From Gaetbulibacter sp. S0825 (GTDB taxonomy: Bacteria; Bacteroidota; Bacteroidia; Flavobacteriales; Flavobacteriaceae), in contig NZ_JAATJT010000001.1 in assembly GCF_011777505.1 (NCBI RefSeq), forward strand, positions 744,001 to 808,000: DNA of 64,000 bases, given 5' to 3'. The notes under the pieces were generated by a model, which had not been told where the DNA came from, made no database searches, and was given only the letters and a program-made list of their open reading frames with translations. A program made the position numbers and the translations under genes. Each line of letters opens with the position of its first letter. Positions within the stretch are counted from its first letter, which is position 1. Positions 8,701 through 15,812 of this stretch are shown here, one piece after another.

Positions 8701-10769
8701 TAAATGTTATACCAGATACTACAGCACCAGTAATTACATTGGTAGGGTCGTCGCCAGTTAATTTAAATGTGGGAGATAGTTATACAGAAGAGGGAGCAAC
8801 AGCAAATGATAATAAAGATGGAGATATTACGGCAAGCATAGTAATTGGAGGCGATGTAGTAGACACAAATATTGCTGGAGCATATATAGTAACTTATAAT
8901 GTGAGCGATGCAGCAGGTAATGCAGCAACAGAAGTAACTAGAACAGTAAATGTTGTACAAGACACTACAGTACCAGTAATCACATTGAATGGTGCCTCTA
9001 CAATAAACCTTAATTTAGGCGATACTTATACAGAACAAGGAGCCACGGCTACCGATAATATAGATGGAGATATCACAGCAAATATAGTTGTTGGAGGCCC
9101 AGTGGTAAATGTTAATTTAGCAGGAACTTATATAGTTACATATAATGTAAGTGATGCTGCAGGAAATGCGGCAGCAGAAGTAACAAGAGCTGTTATAGTA
9201 GCACCAGATACAGCTGTACCAGTAATTACATTAAATGGATCTTCTACAATTAATCTTAGTATTGGAGACAATTATATAGAACAAGGAGCAACGGCTACCG
9301 ATAACATTGATGGAGATATTACAGCTAATATTATAGTTGCAGGAGCAACAGTAAACACAAATATTGCAGGAACCTATATAATAACCTATAACGTGAGTGA
9401 TGCTGCAGGAAATGCTGCAGCTCAAGTAACTAGAACAGTTATAGTTTCGGAACCAATAATAGGTTGTTCTGGAGGAATTTCTTCATTCCCTTATGCAGAA
9501 GGCTTTGAAAATACGTTAGGAGCATGGACACAATCTTCTTCTGATGATTTAGATTGGATCGTAGATGCTAGTGGTACACCATCAAATAATACAGGACCTT
9601 CTAGTGCTGTGCAAGGGAGTTATTACATTTATGTTGAAGCTTCTGGAAATAATACAGGATATCCAAATAAAAGAGCAATTTTAAATTCTCCTTGTTTTGA
9701 TTTAAGTGCATTAACAGAAGCGACATTCAGCTTTAAATATCATATGTTTGGTGATTCGGACATGGGAACCATAGATCTTGAAATAAGTAATGACGAAGGA
9801 AGTACTTGGACAAGCATTTGGAGTCAATCTGGAAACAAAGGAAACTCATGGCAAACGGCTAATGTTGATATTTCTGCCTATACTGGAGGAGGTGTTCAAC
9901 TGCGATTTAACAGATTTGTAGGTGGTACTTGGAAAGCTGATATAGCTGTTGACGATGTTAGTTTAGTAGAAGGAGGTGTTGTAGTAACACCGTGTTCAGG
10001 AGGTATTACATCATATCCTTATACAGAAGGCTTTGAGAACACATTAGGAGCGTGGACACAATCTACAGTAGATGATATTAACTGGACAGTAGATGCAAAT
10101 GGCACGCCTTCTAATAACACTGGTCCTTCTAGTGCAGTTCAAGGTAGTTATTATATTTATGTTGAAGCTTCTGGTAATGCTACGCCAAGTAAGCAAGCCA
10201 TTATTAATTCGCCTTGTTTTGATTTAAGCGGACAATCTTCTGCGACATTTAGTTTTGGATACCATATGTATGGATCATCAGATATGGGAAGCATTGTATT
10301 AGAGGCTAGTGTTGATAATGGGGTTACTTGGGAAAGTATTTGGAGTGAATCCGGAAACAAAGGAAACACTTGGTTAACAGCAAACGTTAATCTTGTAGAT
10401 TATGTTGGAGGAAGCGTCCAGTTACGATTTAATAGAGTAACAGGAGGTACTTGGCAGGCAGATATTGCCATAGATAATGTAAGCTTAAATGCAACATCCT
10501 TAGCTAGAAGTAGTACTGCAAAAACTTCTAAAAGTGGTGATGACAGTTCAATTAAATTATATCCTAATCCAGTGAAGGGCAATAATTTGAATGTAATAAC
10601 CTCTCTCAAAGATGTATCTTATGAAGTTTATAATATGCTTGGACAAATAGTTTCTAAAGGGAAAGTGACTAATAATAAAGTAGATGTAAGTGATTTAGAA
10701 TCTGCTGTTTATCAAGTTAAATTTACTGCCGAATCTAAAGTATATATCAAACGATTTATAAAAGAATAA
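5766..10769 (+). CDS. Secreted M14 zinc carboxypeptidase with six DUF5011 repeats, two MAM-like domains and T9SS sorting domain
   Basis: The 1667-residue protein starts with a signal peptide ending FTFSQ. The M14 domain has zinc ligands HGDE at residues 185-188 and a later His in NFHGGIE. It also has the NPDG and NRNYPD substrate-binding segments and a catalytic Glu in EVTIELS. Next come a carboxypeptidase regulatory-like domain (near residues 415-495), a fibronectin III domain, a GEVED module and six 82-residue DUF5011 units. Two near-identical MAM/concanavalin-like domains and a T9SS sorting domain (LYPNPVKGN, ending YIKRFIKE) follow. It is predicted to be a surface or secreted exopeptidase acting on environmental protein. 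Its tail domains are close relatives of those in the preceding gene, so the pair looks like a locus where modules are shared. Confidence 0.93.
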   Translation: MRKLLLLVLFLSTTFTFSQSNDLKKAEAFIEAKGEITFTFKVNNLNDLNDITRQLSIVNFDKETKTVKVWANESQFNNFLSRNIPFKVETSDNTAKAEELQMTSSANSRASNLTFPLTAYPTYADYALQMANFAADNPSICQLVDIGGTGEGVSGGNKRLLFIKLSDNIGVSENEPKLMYTSSMHGDEIAGFPMMLNLIDYFITAYKDVSHADHARVKNLIDNSEIWINPMANPDGTYYNSPSNTSVANARRGNVNGYDLNRNYPDNIAGPHDDGNAYQVETLAFMNLADNNHFILSANFHGGIEVVNYPWDNTSARHPDDDWYMHVSREYATNAQNNSPSGYMDALNNGITHGADWYLVYGGRQDYMNYYQQTKEVTIELSNTKLPAASQLVNYWNYNKEALIDYLVQGTYGFSGVVKDAVTGNPIEATVKIANHDALGSWTKTTLPHGGYFRPIKAGTYDIIFEAPCYQSFTLTGQIISDYQGVNLPEVTLTPIGATSPTGVAAANLGANTATINWDDLGATYDLRYKETASSTWIDVLDISSNTQDLLGLLPTTQYEVQVRSKCAGNTSPYSTSVNFTTSDAAPVNYCDSSGNTSYQTGITRVIFGAIDNIDGPAKNVGYEDFTNLSTTVTHSSSENLTVYVNTDGNYRVDTFVWIDWNQNGDFTDSGEAYDLGNISNVSNGAMPTLSISIPVSAETGSTRMRVSTRYNNNPTSCQTNFDGEVEDYTVTVQSLVDTTAPVITLNGSSTIDLDLGDTYVEEGATASDNKDGDITANIVVGGDTVDTNTAGAYVVTYNVSDAAGNAATEVVRTVNVIPDTTAPVITLIGSSTIDLNVGDAYTEQGATASDNKDGDITANIVVGGATVDANTAGAYIVTYNVSDAAGNAATEVTRTVNVIPDTTAPVITLVGSSPVNLNVGDAYTEEGATAIDNIDGDITANIVVGGDIVDTNIAGTYIVTYNVSDAAGNAATEVVRTVNVIPDTTAPVITLVGSSPVNLNVGDSYTEEGATANDNKDGDITASIVIGGDVVDTNIAGAYIVTYNVSDAAGNAATEVTRTVNVVQDTTVPVITLNGASTINLNLGDTYTEQGATATDNIDGDITANIVVGGPVVNVNLAGTYIVTYNVSDAAGNAAAEVTRAVIVAPDTAVPVITLNGSSTINLSIGDNYIEQGATATDNIDGDITANIIVAGATVNTNIAGTYIITYNVSDAAGNAAAQVTRTVIVSEPIIGCSGGISSFPYAEGFENTLGAWTQSSSDDLDWIVDASGTPSNNTGPSSAVQGSYYIYVEASGNNTGYPNKRAILNSPCFDLSALTEATFSFKYHMFGDSDMGTIDLEISNDEGSTWTSIWSQSGNKGNSWQTANVDISAYTGGGVQLRFNRFVGGTWKADIAVDDVSLVEGGVVVTPCSGGITSYPYTEGFENTLGAWTQSTVDDINWTVDANGTPSNNTGPSSAVQGSYYIYVEASGNATPSKQAIINSPCFDLSGQSSATFSFGYHMYGSSDMGSIVLEASVDNGVTWESIWSESGNKGNTWLTANVNLVDYVGGSVQLRFNRVTGGTWQADIAIDNVSLNATSLARSSTAKTSKSGDDSSIKLYPNPVKGNNLNVITSLKDVSYEVYNMLGQIVSKGKVTNNKVDVSDLESAVYQVKFTAESKVYIKRFIKE
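7977..9452 (+). repeat. Six tandem 246-bp units encoding DUF5011 domains
   Basis: Units start at 7977, 8223, 8469, 8715, 8961 and 9207, with the same exact 246-bp period as in the upstream gene. Some neighbouring units are nearly identical at the DNA level. The starts of units 3 and 4 share about 50 bases, and the ends of units 1 and 3 share the block around GAGGTTGTGAGAACAG. This suggests recent duplication or gene conversion. Confidence 0.9.
9465..10490 (+). repeat. Direct duplication of a MAM-like domain (period 528 bp)
   Basis: Two copies begin at 9465 and 9993, each opening CSGGI and continuing with GFENTLGAWTQS, GPSSAVQGSYYIYVEASGN and a Trp-rich core. The protein copies are strongly similar over about 165 residues, and the DNA differs mainly at third codon positions. 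This is a duplication inside the carboxypeptidase gene. Confidence 0.8.
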
Positions 10770-10791
10770 GCACCTTTATAAATTTAAAAAT

Positions 10792-10824
10792 AAAAGCCCT
10801 GGTTTTTTTAACCAGGGCTTTTTT
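10792..10824. terminator. Bidirectional terminator between convergent transcripts
   Basis: A 13-bp stem (AAAAGCCCTGGTT with AACCAGGGCTTTT) with a 5-nt T loop has A-rich DNA on the left and T-rich DNA on the right. It follows the M14 gene by 22 nt, and its right end touches the stop codon (10823-10825) of the converging exonuclease gene. It can therefore end both transcripts. Confidence 0.87.
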
Positions 10825-11536
10825 ATATATGAACTATTTCATCATCAGCTAACAAATCATCACCACGTAAGCGTAAAAATATTTGTGCTACAGCAATGGT
10901 ATCTTTTTCACAGTAAGTAATAATTCTGTCTATCTCCTTTTCTTCATAATATACACGATATACTTCACTGCCGTCAATATCGTCTTTAGGCGAAGGTATG
11001 CCTAATACATTCGTTAACAGTTTCAAGGATGTGTAGGTTTTATAATCTCCAAATTTCCATAGTTCCAAAGTATCTAAATGAGGAACTTCCCATGGTTTTT
11101 TACCAAACAGATTTAATTTATAAGGCAATGTTATATTATGAATAATCATACGTCTTGCAATGTATGGGAAATCAAATTCCTTACCATTATGAGCACATAA
11201 TAAATGCTTAGTTTGACTAAAATGTGTGATTAATAAATTTTTAAAATCTTTTAGTATTTTAATCTCATCACCAAAAAATGAGGTGACTCTAAAATTTCTA
11301 ATATCACCTTGATTAGAAAAATAGCCTACGGAAATGCATATAATTTTACCAAATTCAGCCCAAATACCTGCTCGTTCATAAAACTCTTCAGCAGTAAAAT
11401 CGTCTTTTCGCTGGTATTGCGATTTGAGTTCCCAAAGAGCTTGTTTGGTTTCATCTAAGTCTGAAAAATGTTGTGTTTCAGGAACTGTTTCTATATCTAA
11501 AAATAATATGTTTTCTAAATTGAGTTTGCTAATCAT
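10823..11536 (-). CDS. DnaQ-like (PolB-type) 3'-5' exonuclease
   Basis: The 237-residue protein has the DEDD exonuclease signature. Exo I is FLDIETVPE (Asp14, Glu16), Exo II is AHNGKEFDFPYIARR and Exo III is YCEKDTIAVAQ. It matches the predicted 3'-5' exonucleases related to the exonuclease domain of family B polymerases, which occur as stand-alone proteins in Bacteroidota. A role in trimming or proofreading of nucleic acid 3' ends is inferred. It is the last gene of a leftward run, 33 nt after ogt, and ends at the shared terminator. Confidence 0.85.
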   Translation of the reverse strand: MISKLNLENILFLDIETVPETQHFSDLDETKQALWELKSQYQRKDDFTAEEFYERAGIWAEFGKIICISVGYFSNQGDIRNFRVTSFFGDEIKILKDFKNLLITHFSQTKHLLCAHNGKEFDFPYIARRMIIHNITLPYKLNLFGKKPWEVPHLDTLELWKFGDYKTYTSLKLLTNVLGIPSPKDDIDGSEVYRVYYEEKEIDRIITYCEKDTIAVAQIFLRLRGDDLLADDEIVHI

Positions 11537-11569
11537 GATGTAACTGTTTGATTAGACTAAAGATAAGAA

Positions 11570-12043
11570 TTAAAATAAAGATTGTTGCTTATAAGGACTT
11601 TCGTGTTCTATCAACCATTGTTTTCTATGAAGTCCTCCAGCATAACCTGTTAAACTTCCATCACTACCAATAACACGATGACAAGGTACAATAATCCAAA
11701 GCGGATTTTTGCCATTAGCATTTGCAACAGCCCTAATGGCTTTAACATCTCCAAGATCTTTAGATAATTGTAGATAAGAAGTGGTTTTTCCATAAGGAAT
11801 TGCAAGTAATGCATTCCAAACTCTTTTTTGAAAATCGGTTCCCTGAGGATTTAAGTTTAAACTGAAATCGGTTCGTTCGCCATTAAAATATTCTTCTAAT
11901 TGACGAACACCATCTTCTAAAATTTCTGGAATAATATCAGAAGTTGCAATATTGTTGTTTAATACAGTGAGTGAAGATAGTCCATGCTCATCTCCTTCTA
12001 ATTTAGCAAATCCTAAAGGCGTTTTTACAATGCAGGATTCCAT
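11570..12043 (-). CDS. ogt: Methylated-DNA--[protein]-cysteine S-methyltransferase
   Basis: The 157-residue protein carries the alkyl-acceptor motif IVPCHRVIG with Cys121. The helix-turn-helix/arginine-finger region is RAVANANGKNP. It directly removes methyl groups from O6-methylguanine by a suicide transfer to the cysteine. The length and the lack of an Ada regulatory domain fit the Ogt/MGMT type. It lies 5 nt downstream of the CNNM gene on the same strand. Confidence 0.93.
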   Translation of the reverse strand: MESCIVKTPLGFAKLEGDEHGLSSLTVLNNNIATSDIIPEILEDGVRQLEEYFNGERTDFSLNLNPQGTDFQKRVWNALLAIPYGKTTSYLQLSKDLGDVKAIRAVANANGKNPLWIIVPCHRVIGSDGSLTGYAGGLHRKQWLIEHESPYKQQSLF

Positions 12044-12048
12044 ACATG

Positions 12049-13167
12049 CTATTCTTCAGGGTTGTTTTCTTCTATCAAACCTAAACGTTTTGCCCTAGTT
12101 TCCCAGCTTTTTCTAGCTAGTAATTGCAAGTCAGCAACATTATCACTCTCATCCATAATTTCAAGTCCTAAAAGTGTTTCAATTACATCCTCCATAGTGA
12201 CCAGACCACTAACCGAACCATATTCGTCAACCACTAAAGCCATGTGGTTTTTACTTTCAACGAGCTCTTCAAACAATTTTGGAATTGGCATACTTCTATT
12301 AACGATGATAATGTTTCGTTTTACATCTGATAATTTTTTTGTGCCATTCCCAAAGGCCATTTCCTTAAAGACATCATCTTTTAAAACCAATCCAGTAATA
12401 TTATCTGGAGTATCTGTAAATACAGGTATTCTTGAAAATCGAATGTTATGATTATTGTTAAAAAACTCCTCAATGGTCATGGTCTCTATTTCAGCCTTCA
12501 TAACAGTTCGAGGCGTCATAACATCTTTAGCATGAATATCTTTAAAGTTCAATAAATTTTTAATGACTTTACTTTCCGATTCTTGAAATACCCCTTCTTC
12601 ATGAGCAATATCTGTCATGGCGATAAAGCTTTCCCTACTCAATATACTGCCATGTCCTTTCCCTCCAATAAGCTTAGTTGTAAGTTGTAATAACCATAAA
12701 ATCCCTGTCCATTTTAACGGAAAAATTAGAATATTTAATGCAGTAGTTGTAAAGTGAGCTAGTTGTTTCCAATAGGTGGCACCAATGGTTTTCGGAATAA
12801 TCTCTGAAGCTACCAATATCAAAATTGTCATGATGGTTGATACAACACCAACCATAACATCCTCAGTAAATGGAATACCTAATATTTTTTGTGATGCGCT
12901 TCCATATTGTTCGGCATAAACAACTTTTGCTTGCACACCAACAAGAATGGCACCAACTGTATGCGCAATGGTATTGAGCGTTAAAATAGCAATAAGTGGT
13001 TTGTCAACATCTTTCTTTAGAGTTTCTAAATCCTCGGCGTAAGGCTTGTTTTCTTGCCTTTTTATATTGATAAATGTTGGCGTTACACTTAACAAAACGG
13101 CTTCCAAAATAGAGCACAGAAAGGAAAAGAAAATTGAAATTATTGCGTAAAAAATCAGTAGATTCAT
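12049..13167 (-). CDS. CNNM/CBS-pair membrane protein (HlyC/CorC family)
   Basis: The 372-residue protein opens with a DUF21/CNNM transmembrane region of about four helices (residues 1-190, including IPKTIGATYW). A pair of CBS domains follows (about 200-335, with MTPRT and HMALVVDEYG). The C-terminal CorC_HlyC domain of longer relatives is absent. Members are linked to magnesium or cobalt efflux and binding of adenine nucleotides, and older annotations call them hemolysins. Ion handling at the inner membrane is the reasonable inference. The gene follows the serine hydrolase after 26 nt. Confidence 0.85.
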   Translation of the reverse strand: MNLLIFYAIISIFFSFLCSILEAVLLSVTPTFINIKRQENKPYAEDLETLKKDVDKPLIAILTLNTIAHTVGAILVGVQAKVVYAEQYGSASQKILGIPFTEDVMVGVVSTIMTILILVASEIIPKTIGATYWKQLAHFTTTALNILIFPLKWTGILWLLQLTTKLIGGKGHGSILSRESFIAMTDIAHEEGVFQESESKVIKNLLNFKDIHAKDVMTPRTVMKAEIETMTIEEFFNNNHNIRFSRIPVFTDTPDNITGLVLKDDVFKEMAFGNGTKKLSDVKRNIIIVNRSMPIPKLFEELVESKNHMALVVDEYGSVSGLVTMEDVIETLLGLEIMDESDNVADLQLLARKSWETRAKRLGLIEENNPEE

Positions 13168-13193
13168 AGTGTGCCTTTAAGGGTTCAAAAGTA

Positions 13194-14510
13194 CTAATTA
13201 TTTGTCAATTTTTCTTCGATAATCGGACTAGTGTAAAACACCTGTTGTAATTTGGGGCGAACGTTTAAATTATAGATATTTCGATGCGTTCTACTTGGAT
13301 ACACACGATTGGATAAAAAGATAAACACCAATTCATGTTCTGGGTCTGCCCAAACGAACGTGCCAGTGAAACCAGAATGCCCAAAACTTGTTGGACTTAC
13401 TTGAGGTGCTGGATAAGCTTCTTTAATACTTAAAGTATCGTTACCAATAATTGGCTTATCAAACCCTAAACCTCTTCTGTTCTCGTTTTCGGGATATTGA
13501 ATCTTTGTAAATTCCTCAACCGTTGTAGGTTTAAAATATTGTTTTCCATTATAAGTGCCTTTTTGCACTAACATTTGCATGTATTTTGCCATGTCTAAAG
13601 CTGTGGCAAACAAGCCTGCGTTTCCTGAAACACCTCCTAATAGCGTCGCATTTTCATCATGAACATAGCCTTTTACATAATCGTTTCTAAAAAGTGAATC
13701 TAGCTCTGTTGGAACTATGCTATTTTTAAAGTTTTTGGTAAGGGGATTATACCCTAAAACTTCACATCCTAATGGTTTAAAGAAGTTAGTGTTGAGGTAG
13801 TCTTCATAATTTTCACCTGTAATATTTTCAATCAGTGTTGGATAAATCAGTGATGCTAATCCAGAGTAAATATAAGTTTTGTCGTCCCTTACTTTTGAGC
13901 GTTTAATTTTTCTAAATACTTTTCTGTTAAATCTATTTTTTACATAGATATTGTTATAGACTTTGTTAGAATAACGTTTTTGACTTGTACTTTTAATAAA
14001 GCGATTTTTAGGTTTTCCTTTTCTTAGAACATCACTTAAAAACACTATGTAAGGATTCATTCCTGATTGATGAGCTAAGAGCTCACGAAGCGTTATGTCT
14101 TTTTTGTCATTACGGCTTTTCCATGATTTCCAGTAGGTGCTAAAAGGTACATCTAGGTTTAGTTTGCCTTCTTCATAAAGTTTCATGAGTGCTGGTAGTG
14201 GACCAGTGATTTTTGTGACCGAAGCAAGGTCATACACATCGTCTTTGGCTACTCTTTGAATACTATCATACGTATGGAAGCCATAGGTTTTATGAAAAAT
14301 GATGTTTCCTTTTTTTGCGACCAGCAATTGCGCACCAGGAAATGCTTTTTGAGTAATTGCATCATGCATAATTGAATCTACATTGGTTTCAATGTAATTT
14401 GAATTTAGTCCAACAGATTCAGGTGTATCATAAATCAATTGTGCAGACACTAAATTTCCAGGAAAAAGAAAAAAGAAATATATAAGGTTTTTAAATGTTT
14501 TGGAGATCAT
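13194..14510 (-). CDS. Serine hydrolase of the beta-lactamase / penicillin-binding fold
   Basis: The 438-residue protein has a signal peptide ending VSAQ. It has the SxxK motif SVTK at residues 97-100 and a C-terminal HSG triad motif in FGHSGFTG. The middle Tyr motif reads YSG rather than YxN. These match class C beta-lactamase-like esterases and peptidases (Pfam Beta-lactamase). In many Bacteroidota such a domain is fused behind a family 3 glycosidase, but here it stands alone. It probably acts in the periplasm on peptidoglycan or an ester substrate, which cannot be specified. It follows the GNAT gene after 2 nt. Confidence 0.85.
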   Translation of the reverse strand: MISKTFKNLIYFFFLFPGNLVSAQLIYDTPESVGLNSNYIETNVDSIMHDAITQKAFPGAQLLVAKKGNIIFHKTYGFHTYDSIQRVAKDDVYDLASVTKITGPLPALMKLYEEGKLNLDVPFSTYWKSWKSRNDKKDITLRELLAHQSGMNPYIVFLSDVLRKGKPKNRFIKSTSQKRYSNKVYNNIYVKNRFNRKVFRKIKRSKVRDDKTYIYSGLASLIYPTLIENITGENYEDYLNTNFFKPLGCEVLGYNPLTKNFKNSIVPTELDSLFRNDYVKGYVHDENATLLGGVSGNAGLFATALDMAKYMQMLVQKGTYNGKQYFKPTTVEEFTKIQYPENENRRGLGFDKPIIGNDTLSIKEAYPAPQVSPTSFGHSGFTGTFVWADPEHELVFIFLSNRVYPSRTHRNIYNLNVRPKLQQVFYTSPIIEEKLTNN

Positions 14511-14512
14511 AT

Positions 14513-15049
14513 TTATTTCTTAGCTAGTTCATATAATTCCATATCTAAAGGCTTTTTATCAATTGAAGTAAATGCATTTTTCAAAGTTTTAATCCAACTG
14601 TAATTATTTTTCATAGCAACTTTCACACTACTAATATTAGTTTTGTGAGCAATAATTTGAAGTGTTTCAAGCTTTAACGTTTCAAAAGCATAATTTGACA
14701 ATTCTTTTACTGATTTAGATGTTATTCCCTTTCTTTCAAATTGATAACCAATGCAATAGGCAAGTTCCCCTTGCTTTTTATTCCAATCGAGCTCTTTAAT
14801 ATAAATCAAACCAACAATGTCTCTCGTTTTTGATTGTTTTAAGGTGAATAAAAATTCTTTACTGCTATTAAATTCTTTCACTTTTTTACCTACAAATAAT
14901 TTTGACAGTGTTGGGTTTAAATTTTGTTCTAATGTTTTTGGGAAAAAGTGTTTCAATCGGTCTTCATTTGCAACAATAAAGTTGCAAAGCTTCCAAGCAT
15001 CATCTTTTTGGATAGGATTAATTTCAAATGAATCAATTTGACCAATCAT
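14513..15049 (-). CDS. GNAT N-acetyltransferase, RimJ/RimL type
   Basis: The 178-residue single-domain protein has the acetyl-CoA binding region near GYQFERKGITSKSVKEL and the ETLKLETLQIIAH and NISSVKVAMKNNY segments. These are typical of ribosomal-protein-alanine acetyltransferase relatives. The substrate is unknown. Its ATG overlaps the stop of the EI24 gene as TAATG, so the two are translationally coupled. In flavobacteria a GNAT gene and an EI24 gene commonly sit beside heme-synthesis genes, which fits the HemCD-like gene upstream. Confidence 0.85.
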   Translation of the reverse strand: MIGQIDSFEINPIQKDDAWKLCNFIVANEDRLKHFFPKTLEQNLNPTLSKLFVGKKVKEFNSSKEFLFTLKQSKTRDIVGLIYIKELDWNKKQGELAYCIGYQFERKGITSKSVKELSNYAFETLKLETLQIIAHKTNISSVKVAMKNNYSWIKTLKNAFTSIDKKPLDMELYELAKK

Positions 15050-15810
15050 TATATTTGATGTTCTTTTTTATTGTTTAGTAGCCTCACAGTTTCAGTTGAA
15101 GCAGCAGTAACAGACAAAGGCAAAACAAGAATGACTCCAATTAATGGAATTAATAAAAATAACATAAATACGATGCCGTTACCAATAGCAATACCTCGAT
15201 TTTTTCTAACAAAAGATAGGCTTTCTTTATATTTAAAATGACGCTCCAAGGTGTAATCCATATTACCAAATCCAGCATAATACGCTTGAATAAAAAAGAG
15301 TAATAACGAGGTGAACCAGCCAATTACAGGAATTAAACTAATAATTAAAATGATGACTGTCAACCAAAGCTCCATAAATAAATTACGAACATTAATTCTA
15401 ATACCTCTCCATAACTGTTCTTGAAACGATGTATTTCTGTGCTGATGTATTAGTTTAGAATCTTCACCCAATAAATGCGCCTCGATTTTTTCAGATACAG
15501 GACTCATAAAGGGTGCAGACAAAGCCATAATAATGTGCTTGTATAGTACCAATCCTAGAACAATAATAATCAGCCCGCCAAATATTTCACTAATAGTTGT
15601 AAAGGTGGCTTTTCCCCATTCCCAAACCCAAATTCTTGAAATAAATTCTCCAATATCATCTGAAAACCCATAGGCAGATACGCCAATAACAATTGCTGTT
15701 ACAACACTAATAAGCATTGGGATTGCAAAATACTTCCATAGTTTTAGCTTTGAGATTAACTCAAAAGCTCCAGCATACGCTTTTATTCCTATGAAAATAT
15801 TTTTAATCAT
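15049..15810 (-). CDS. EI24 domain membrane protein
   Basis: The 253-residue protein has about four to five transmembrane helices (near residues 25-50, 75-100, 150-175 and 205-240). It has the EI24/CysZ-like segment with AFMSPVSEKIEAHLLG. Family members include the sulfate permease CysZ and eukaryotic EI24, but the function of the flavobacterial group is not established. It begins 2 nt after the HemCD-like gene. Confidence 0.82.
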   Translation of the reverse strand: MIKNIFIGIKAYAGAFELISKLKLWKYFAIPMLISVVTAIVIGVSAYGFSDDIGEFISRIWVWEWGKATFTTISEIFGGLIIIVLGLVLYKHIIMALSAPFMSPVSEKIEAHLLGEDSKLIHQHRNTSFQEQLWRGIRINVRNLFMELWLTVIILIISLIPVIGWFTSLLLFFIQAYYAGFGNMDYTLERHFKYKESLSFVRKNRGIAIGNGIVFMLFLLIPLIGVILVLPLSVTAASTETVRLLNNKKEHQI

Positions 15811-15812
15811 TT

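Noticed and set aside
7977-9452. Tandem repeats as a possible CRISPR array
   Set aside because: The period is 246 bp, in frame and protein coding, with no short repeat-spacer pattern and no cas genes.
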